From assembly GCF_030408755.1 (NCBI RefSeq), contig NZ_CP047209.1, positions 1,302,001 to 1,366,000 on the forward strand: DNA of 64,000 bases. The letters run 5' to 3'. The position numbers and the translations under genes are program-made. Source of the stretch: Corynebacterium felinum. GTDB taxonomy: Bacteria; Actinomycetota; Actinomycetes; Mycobacteriales; Mycobacteriaceae. Below are positions 58,392 through 64,000 of this stretch, one piece after another; the first letter of the stretch is position 1, and every line of letters starts with the position of its first letter. The notes below the pieces were generated by a model that ran no database searches, had not been told where the DNA came from, and was given only the letters and a program-made list of their open reading frames with translations.

Positions 58392-59778
58392 TGTGCCCTC
58401 CATTAGAAGAAGCTTGGGTAAGAACCCCACACCCAACAGAAGTATCGAATCCAACAGTGATCGGCCCAGTAATGGGGAATTCGAATTTCACATGTATGTG
58501 CCAATCAACAAACCCTGGGGTTAAAAACTGAGAAGGGCCAACCTTCGGTGCTCTGCCACTCCCTTGAGATAACGGGGCAGGCTTAATTTCAAGGATGTTG
58601 ATCTCAGGAACATCTAGCCCTGTCTTATCGCGAAGTTCCATGAGGATATGAGCATGAGCGTAGTCAAGTTTGTTGTAAGAACGCACCGGAGTGACAGATC
58701 GCCACAAATGATCAGATAGGAAAATATTCCGAGGATCCAAACTTTGCTTGTAGTCTGAAGGTTCGACAACCCACTCAAGTGGAAGAAGCTCCTGAGTCCG
58801 CAGAATAACTTCTTCAAAAGACTTCGCTTGAACCATAACGCCCATAAGCCGTCCATCGCCATGCAGATCGTCCCCAAATACGAGAGGGGTAACTGAGCAA
58901 TCAGTGCGATCTGAAATCTCTTTTAGATATCGAGCACAAGAATGTGCCCTTACACTGGGCTCTACAGCGAAGATAAAAAATGGATCACAGTCATGGTTGT
59001 TAATTGAAACGTAATGGATATCTGGTGATTGGAGGTCAGGTGCCCCAGAATCGACTAGACCCTCAGTAGTTCGTTCCTCATGACGACTCTTAAGACTTTG
59101 CAAGTAGCCTGGTGCCCAGCCACGAAGCTTCAGTCCAGTTGAACTGAGGCTGGGAATGTAGAGTCGCCGCCCTTGGTTATCGAATGACGCCAAATCTCCT
59201 TCAAAGAACTCTACAACCACAGTCACCAAATCGTTTGAGCAACCAAAGTAAGGTATTCCTTCGGCAGCTTGATCTAAAATCGCACAAAGCTGCAATTGTT
59301 CCTTAGGTGAAAGGGAATCCAAGGAAACCAAATAAGAAAGATCAGGAGACGAGACAGTCCGAGCACCGTTGAGTCGTTTTCCGTAAGAAACGTGTTCCGA
59401 AAAAGCTCGAAGTTCATGCCAATCGCTGATGCGTAAACAGCCTTTGAGATCCTCCATCTTCGCAGATTTCGGCTTACTACGATTCTCGAAAAACCAATCT
59501 GGGAAAGGATACTTATTAACCTTCGGCGTGTAATGCAATGGATCGATGGCGTCGAAAGCCTCACCAGCAACAATTATTGGAGCTGGCAACGATTCTAGAA
59601 CTTCAAGGGTATCAAAACACTTTTTGGCATCTAATGATGCCGCAGCCCCAGCGACTAAAGCCGCAAATATTCGCGAGGGAGCAGGTGGCCATTCACGGTT
59701 GGTGCCTTGTTGGGGCAACCTACCACTGAAAGTGGCCTCACCTTCCCAATGAACGTTAATTGCCAAAAAAGTTGACAC
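58384..59778 (-). CDS. csb2: Csb2 (GSU0054 family), Cas5-type subunit of type I-G
   Basis: A 464-residue RAMP protein. The opening FLAINVHWEGEATFSGRLPQQGTNREWPPAPSRIFAALVAGAAAS is the Csb2 hallmark (the WPP-x-P-x-R-(L/I) block), and the end FVDWHIHVKFEFPITGPITVGFDTSVGCGVLTQ carries the Gly-rich C-terminal strand. Csb2 of classic type I-G fuses a Cas5 and a Cas6 part, so it can process crRNA. Here a separate Cas6 exists, so the Cas6 part may be inactive. Start GTG 59778, three bases behind csb1. Confidence 0.88.
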   Translation of the reverse strand: MSTFLAINVHWEGEATFSGRLPQQGTNREWPPAPSRIFAALVAGAAASLDAKKCFDTLEVLESLPAPIIVAGEAFDAIDPLHYTPKVNKYPFPDWFFENRSKPKSAKMEDLKGCLRISDWHELRAFSEHVSYGKRLNGARTVSSPDLSYLVSLDSLSPKEQLQLCAILDQAAEGIPYFGCSNDLVTVVVEFFEGDLASFDNQGRRLYIPSLSSTGLKLRGWAPGYLQSLKSRHEERTTEGLVDSGAPDLQSPDIHYVSINNHDCDPFFIFAVEPSVRAHSCARYLKEISDRTDCSVTPLVFGDDLHGDGRLMGVMVQAKSFEEVILRTQELLPLEWVVEPSDYKQSLDPRNIFLSDHLWRSVTPVRSYNKLDYAHAHILMELRDKTGLDVPEINILEIKPAPLSQGSGRAPKVGPSQFLTPGFVDWHIHVKFEFPITGPITVGFDTSVGCGVLTQASSNGGHNA

Positions 59779-59781
59779 CGG

Positions 59782-61158
59782 TTAATCGCTTTCCTTGCTG
59801 CTGCCAGAGGACTGGTTTAGGATAGCCTCAGTAATGATCTGCAAACCTTGCTTAGAAGGTACCAGGTAAATTCGGTCTTTTGAGCTACCGAATACTCCCA
59901 ACTTGCGGGCATGGTCGAGAGTCTCTTTCACTGTTGGAAGAAGTACCGACTTGTCATTGCCAATATTTAGAGAATCTATTTCTCGTGTCCCTCGACGGCG
60001 TAAGCCCCATGAATTGTTGGTATCGATGAGATCGCAACCTGAACGAAGGAAAGAATTTTCGTTGGCGAGGATGCGGCCGTAAATACCCAACGCCGCTAAT
60101 GCAGCAACAACTGCAGTTTTCTGTTCTCCATTTAAGCTTTGATCTTGTGCTACCGCTGCGCGCAAACCAGTTAACGAGATCGTGGTGGATCCCAAAATGT
60201 TTGCGCAGGTAACAAGCTTGTTTGACCAAGCGGTTGGTACCATGCCAAAGCCAAAGTGTGAAGGTGAATCGAATCCCTTTGCATTCTTGGCGCTCTGATT
60301 GGGTTGGAAAGTGATTTCACCAGTCTGGGGATCGGTGGACATGGCGGTCTTGCCGGAAGCGGGGTAGGGGGAACCTTTAGTCGCTGATATCCAGAGTTTG
60401 TGGGCGTCATATCCTATGATGGATGCAGTGAAAGAACGAGCCATTTTATGGGCGATTGGGGCTCCGATGGATAGCCAATAGCCGAATAAAAGGGCGTTGG
60501 GGCTGAGCTTTAACAAAGGGAGGACATTGGTAGGGCCACCTGAAATGATTGTGTTGTACAAATCGCCCCCAGCCCAAACCGGCCTATTCGTTCGAGGATC
60601 AATGGAGGTGCGCAACCAAGCGTCCGCATGACGGTGTGGTGCAGTCCACGATGAGACACCGCCAAATTCCATGAGTCGGAGAAACTCGGGCAGATAGCTT
60701 TCACTGCGCTCAGTTGGGTGATTAAATTTCTTAGCTCGCTTTTTCAGCTCGTTCCTAAATACTTCCTCGGCTAGATTCAATGCGCTTTCATCAACATTGA
60801 GAACAATACCGGGAAGATCAAGAGCATCACGCTCGGCCCAGAGAGCATTTTCCACACGTGTTGCTTGATCCCCAACAGAGGCAACTTGGACTGCGCTGCC
60901 AATACGCGGAGAATCGTTGTCCATAATTGGAGTGTGGAAACCAAGACTATTCGGTTTTCTTAATACTGTACGTTCGGTGAATGCTGGCTCGGACGGTTTT
61001 TTCGCGTCAGCTTTGGATTCAGATTTTGCGTAAGTGGCAGGGGCAATGGGTGAGCCAACACCAGCAGCGGGCTCGTAAGTCGTATCGCAAAGAATGATGG
61101 CAGCATTTCTGTCAGCGGCGAGTTCGAGAAGGAGATCATGGGTAAGCGTAGTGGTCAT
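59782..61158 (-). CDS. csb1: Csb1 (GSU0053 family), Cas7-type backbone subunit of type I-G
   Basis: A 458-residue RAMP protein that should polymerise along the crRNA spacer. Family blocks: LNLAEEVFRNELK, GGVSSWTAPHRHADAWLRTS, LLKLSPNALLFGYWLSIGAPIAHKMARSFTASIIGYDAHK (the Csb1 F-G-x-W/Y-x-S signature). It is longer than many Csb1 proteins by perhaps 60-100 residues. An insert that serves as a small subunit is conceivable. GGAAAATTAA precedes ATG 61158. It lies between the cas6 and csb2 genes. Confidence 0.88.
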   Translation of the reverse strand: MTTTLTHDLLLELAADRNAAIILCDTTYEPAAGVGSPIAPATYAKSESKADAKKPSEPAFTERTVLRKPNSLGFHTPIMDNDSPRIGSAVQVASVGDQATRVENALWAERDALDLPGIVLNVDESALNLAEEVFRNELKKRAKKFNHPTERSESYLPEFLRLMEFGGVSSWTAPHRHADAWLRTSIDPRTNRPVWAGGDLYNTIISGGPTNVLPLLKLSPNALLFGYWLSIGAPIAHKMARSFTASIIGYDAHKLWISATKGSPYPASGKTAMSTDPQTGEITFQPNQSAKNAKGFDSPSHFGFGMVPTAWSNKLVTCANILGSTTISLTGLRAAVAQDQSLNGEQKTAVVAALAALGIYGRILANENSFLRSGCDLIDTNNSWGLRRRGTREIDSLNIGNDKSVLLPTVKETLDHARKLGVFGSSKDRIYLVPSKQGLQIITEAILNQSSGSSKESD

Positions 61159-61189
61159 TTAATTTTCCTTTCTGAAAGTGCAAAGTGGA

Positions 61190-61840
61190 TTAGAGTGGTC
61201 GAATGAGGCCCAGGCCGTAGTTTCTACCACGGCCGATTCCAGTACGAAGCAACGTAGATAGGGTGTTGTTTTCACCTTCGGCGGTTAAAACGATCGAAGC
61301 TGTGGGAATTGATTCTTTCTTTCGAATGCGCGACAAATAAATGCTGTCTGTTTGGGTAACTGACAAGTCAGTGATCGTGAGTCCTTGACGTTGGAAAACC
61401 TGTCGCGCCCAATTTTCAAGGTTTGAGACAGGCACAGGCGTTAAACGTGAGCGAGGGCGTTTGATAGCAAAGCCTTGCGATTTCATAAACTCCTCTAATT
61501 CAAGATTCCTTGGCACAGAGGGGGAGTATTGGCGAGCCACGAGCACATGGGCGCTAAGCGCGCCGGTGGGTGCAGTGAATTGTTGAGACGCTAGTTCGGT
61601 CGTTCCTTTGGGCTTGGTGAACGTAGCTTTTTCGTGGTGTCGCACGGTAAGAACTCGGCTGGTTATATCGAAGTGCCACAGCAGCTCGGCATCAGATCGA
61701 GGAGATTCGGCATCAAGATTGCTTCCGTCGAGGCAACGCATAAGAACTTTGTGGGCATCACGGCGAGAATTGTGGAAGCAAGACACTAGGTCAACTTTTT
61801 CCACTAAGATTGTTCTTTGTATTGTTGGTAATTTACTCAA
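61190..61840 (-). CDS. cas6e: Cas6e-like crRNA endonuclease
   Basis: A 216-residue RAMP protein. The C-terminus LLRTGIGRGRNYGLGLIRPL is the Gly-rich loop and last strand typical of Cas6e (CasE/Cse3). SCFHNSRRDAHKVLMRCL near residues 20-37 aligns with the active-site segment of Cas6e, with His30 the probable catalytic His. It should cut type I-E-like repeats 3' of the stem to leave the handle ATGATCCG. Size is normal (about 200-230). Start TTG 61840 behind AGGGGA. First gene of the operon; its promoter must lie in 61841-62175. Confidence 0.85.
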   Translation of the reverse strand: MSKLPTIQRTILVEKVDLVSCFHNSRRDAHKVLMRCLDGSNLDAESPRSDAELLWHFDITSRVLTVRHHEKATFTKPKGTTELASQQFTAPTGALSAHVLVARQYSPSVPRNLELEEFMKSQGFAIKRPRSRLTPVPVSNLENWARQVFQRQGLTITDLSVTQTDSIYLSRIRKKESIPTASIVLTAEGENNTLSTLLRTGIGRGRNYGLGLIRPL

Positions 61841-62175
61841 GAAATCCCCTGATTAATATGAGAGATTTTTAGCTTCAGCAGGTTTCCCTGTTGGTTTTGT
61901 TAGTTTAGTTTGCTCACACTCTTGCCGGAAGGGATTGTCGATAAAAAGTGAAACTCAGTTTGTTTTCCAGCAGGTTGCCGTGATTTTTACCTAATATTGG
62001 GGGTGGCCTTACGTCTTGTGGGTGCTGATGAGTATTTCTCAGTTTTACAGTGTTTAATCCTGGAATGAAAAGTAAGTTTACTGTGTGGTGGAGCTGTGAA
62101 GTTTGATGGAGGCGTTCGAAAAAATTTTTGCATTTTGTCCTGCCATGTTCGATGCGAAAACTACAATCAGTAGCT
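61841..62175. promoter_or_regulatory. Divergent promoter region, cas operon / MoxR gene
   Basis: About 335 bp, more A+T-rich than both sides (for example 61855-61915). It separates the cas operon from the divergent MoxR-DUF5682 operon and should hold both promoters. No cas1/cas2 remnant and no repeat copy is visible. Confidence 0.5.
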
Positions 62176-63291
62176 ATGAAAACTGTTCCCATTCAAATAG
62201 CCCTGCCTGAAGATGAATACGCTGATCAGCTTGCGTTCTTAAAAAAGTGGGATGATGGGCCCAAGCCACCGGGCTGGGAACTGACACCCAAAGCGGTCGT
62301 GGTGTTTATCTGTGGGGGATCGGGGCTGCGGCTTGAAAATAATCAGCGCATGGATATTGCGCCCAAATTCATTGGGGATCGATCATTGGTCGAACGCTGC
62401 GTAGTTACTCTTGCTGGGGCGCGTGGTTTATTGCTGGTCGGTGAACCAGGTACTGCGAAATCCATGCTGAGCGAGCTTCTTTCCGCAGCTATTTGTGGGA
62501 CTTCCGCACTCACCGTCCAAGGCAGCGCGGGCACCACCGAAGATCAGCTACGCTACGGCTGGAACTACGGCATGCTGTTAGCCGAAGGCCCCAGTGAAAA
62601 AGCACTGGTACCCTCACCTGTATTAAGCGCGATGCGGGCAGGGAAGGTGGCCCGAATTGAAGAAATCACCCGCTGCCAACCCGAAATCCAAGACAGCCTT
62701 GTACCCGTGCTGTCTGAGCGTCGAATAGCAGTCCCCGAACTGGGCGACTACAGCGTGCCCGCCCGCGAAGGATTCTGCGTAATCGCAACCGCGAACCTGC
62801 GGGATCGTGGCGTGTCCGAAATGTCCGCCGCCCTCAAGCGCCGCTTCAACTTCGAACACGTCGACCCCATTGCCGACAAGAAGGCCGAGGTTGCGCTTGT
62901 GAAAAGCCGCACCCAGCGTGCAATCGCCGATGCGCAGGCGCTTATCGACGTCGACGACGCCGTCGTAGACACACTCGTGACCATCTTCAAAGACCTCCGC
63001 AGCGGAATTACTGAAGAAGGCTGGAGCGTGGCGAAACCAACAACAGTGATGTCCACTGCGGAGGCTGTCGCCATTTCCACCTCAATCAGCTTGGCAGCTG
63101 CCTATTTTCCGGATTCGGGTGCGCAGCTCGCCCTGATCCCGGGCCACATTTTGGGTGCGGTGCGCAAAGACGATGAGAAAGATACCGAAAGAATCATCGC
63201 CTACTTCGACAAAGCCATCCAACGCCGCGCGAACGCCAACCCCAACTCGCCGTGGGCTATCTTGTGGGATAACCGCCATGGAATTAGTTAA
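62176..63291 (+). CDS. MoxR-family AAA+ ATPase
   Basis: A 371-residue AAA+ ATPase of the MoxR branch. Walker A LLLVGEPGTAKSMLSELL near residue 95; Walker B region GKVARIEEITRCQPEIQDSLVPVLSERR; sensor 1 FCVIATANLRDRGVSEMSAALKRRFNFEHV with the Arg finger. MoxR ATPases act as chaperones that insert metals or cofactors or remodel VWA-domain partners. The gene overlaps the DUF5682 gene by 14 bp, so they are co-translated. ATG 62176 is chosen over a longer frame from 62128 that would begin inside the promoter region. The family is certain; the task is unknown. Confidence 0.9.
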   Translation: MKTVPIQIALPEDEYADQLAFLKKWDDGPKPPGWELTPKAVVVFICGGSGLRLENNQRMDIAPKFIGDRSLVERCVVTLAGARGLLLVGEPGTAKSMLSELLSAAICGTSALTVQGSAGTTEDQLRYGWNYGMLLAEGPSEKALVPSPVLSAMRAGKVARIEEITRCQPEIQDSLVPVLSERRIAVPELGDYSVPAREGFCVIATANLRDRGVSEMSAALKRRFNFEHVDPIADKKAEVALVKSRTQRAIADAQALIDVDDAVVDTLVTIFKDLRSGITEEGWSVAKPTTVMSTAEAVAISTSISLAAAYFPDSGAQLALIPGHILGAVRKDDEKDTERIIAYFDKAIQRRANANPNSPWAILWDNRHGIS

Positions 63292-64000
63292 TGAGTTGGA
63301 CTTTAGAAAGGCACTCGCAAGCCTGGGGGACTACCCCTATATCGTGGGGATTAGGCACCACTCGCCGGCATGCGCGCGCATGGTGGTTGAGGCAGCCAAG
63401 GCGCTCAATGTGCAGGCAATTGCGGTGGAACTTCCCGCCGACCTTGCCGATTGCGTGCATTGGATCGCGCATGAGGAAACGAAACCGCCCATAGCTATCG
63501 CCGCTGCGGTGGCTGGGCGTTTAAACTCAGGGGTTTTGTACCCATTTGCAGAATTCTCCCCAGAACTAGCAATCATGCGCTGGGCACTCGCACACAACAT
63601 CCCCATCTATCCCATCGACCTTCCCGTTGGCGCACCCATCGGCACAGCTGCAGGCTTAGAAGAATTGGATGGATTCACAGAGCTTAGTCAAAGTTCAGAG
63701 ATTATCAGCCAAGAAACTTGGGATACCTGTGTGGAAACCCGTGCGGTAGGCCAATCCTGGCAGGCTATCCGCACAGCGGCATTAGCTGTAGGTGTAGCCA
63801 CCCGGCTTGTCGAGCGGCCTGACTTGCGCACATTGCGACGCGAACGCTACATGCGCCATGCGCTGAAATCGGTTCCCGAGCGAACCCTCATTGTGGTGGG
63901 TTCCTACCACTGTAAAGGGCTCCTAGAAGATGACGGTGCCAGCATCGATAGCCTCGCAGACTGTGACACAGTGACCACATCCATCGTTCCCTATTCCTAT
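63278..64000 (+). CDS. DUF5682-family protein (3' end outside window)
   Basis: Open from ATG 63278 to the window edge, at least 241 residues. It opens ELVNELDFRKALASLGDYPYIVGIRHHSPACARMVVEAAKAL, the DUF5682 G-(I/V)-R-H-H-(S/G)-P signature, followed by VQAIAVELPADLADCVHWI, PFAEFSPELAIMRWALAHNIPIYPIDLP and RTLIVVGSYHCKGL. Histidines and acidic residues in these blocks may form a catalytic or metal site, unproven. DUF5682 genes recur next to MoxR ATPase and VWA genes in actinobacteria, so a VWA gene probably follows outside the window. Confidence 0.8.
   Translation, partial: MELVNELDFRKALASLGDYPYIVGIRHHSPACARMVVEAAKALNVQAIAVELPADLADCVHWIAHEETKPPIAIAAAVAGRLNSGVLYPFAEFSPELAIMRWALAHNIPIYPIDLPVGAPIGTAAGLEELDGFTELSQSSEIISQETWDTCVETRAVGQSWQAIRTAALAVGVATRLVERPDLRTLRRERYMRHALKSVPERTLIVVGSYHCKGLLEDDGASIDSLADCDTVTTSIVPYSY

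Overview
The window is chromosomal DNA from a Corynebacterium, most probably of the C. diphtheriae / C. ulcerans group. Supporting signs are a corynebacterial glucose PTS permease (PtsG), a SucE-type AspT exporter, a HelD motor, moderate GC, and the order polA - rpsA - coaE - uvrB - universal stress proteins - metallo-hydrolase - uvrA - infC - rpmI - rplT - tsnR - pheS - pheT, which is conserved in Corynebacteriales. The species call is inference; the gene order is what I see combined with general knowledge.

Layout. 0-8 kb holds transport and envelope genes: the end of a TauE/SafE permease, a two-gene ABC system, a three-gene polar amino-acid ABC importer, a DUF368 (PopT-type) membrane protein and a GH25 muramidase. 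8-14 kb holds an odd tRNA-Leu(CAA), polA, a methyltransferase and rpsA. 14-23 kb holds a GNAT-like protein, a lipoprotein, a SucE/AspT exporter, bioW-bioF (activation of pimelate and the next step to biotin), ptsG and coaE. 23-36 kb holds a secreted DUF4185 protein, uvrB, two stress proteins, a 48-residue membrane peptide, helD, a DoxX-like protein, a metallo-hydrolase and uvrA. 35.7-41 kb is a small plastic zone: a palindromic repeat element, a frameshifted secreted-protein gene, an orphan small gene, a solo repeat arm and a complete-looking group II intron set between the DUF2339 gene and its terminator. 41-52 kb holds the infC-rpmI-rplT operon (AUC start, leader attenuator), a TM2 protein, a sulfane-sulfur detoxification operon with a CstR-like repressor and a perfect 16-bp operator, tsnR, a hydrolase, pheST and a toxin-antitoxin pair.

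52.7-61.8 kb is a CRISPR-Cas locus and the main item of interest. An array of 33 repeats and 32 spacers with type I-E repeats lies 40 bp behind a four-gene operon, cas6e-like / csb1 / csb2 / cas3. The Csb1, Csb2 and helicase-first, HD-last Cas3 belong to the type I-G (former I-U) lineage, while the separate Cas6 and the repeats look like type I-E. No Cas8 / Csx17 large subunit, no separate small subunit, no cas1 and no cas2 lie in the locus. It looks like a minimal hybrid effector that borrows type I-E crRNA and must obtain new spacers with help in trans, if at all.

Divergent from the cas operon is a MoxR ATPase gene overlapping a DUF5682 gene that runs off the right edge. This is the start of a MoxR-type multi-gene system whose families recur together in actinobacteria and whose role is not established.
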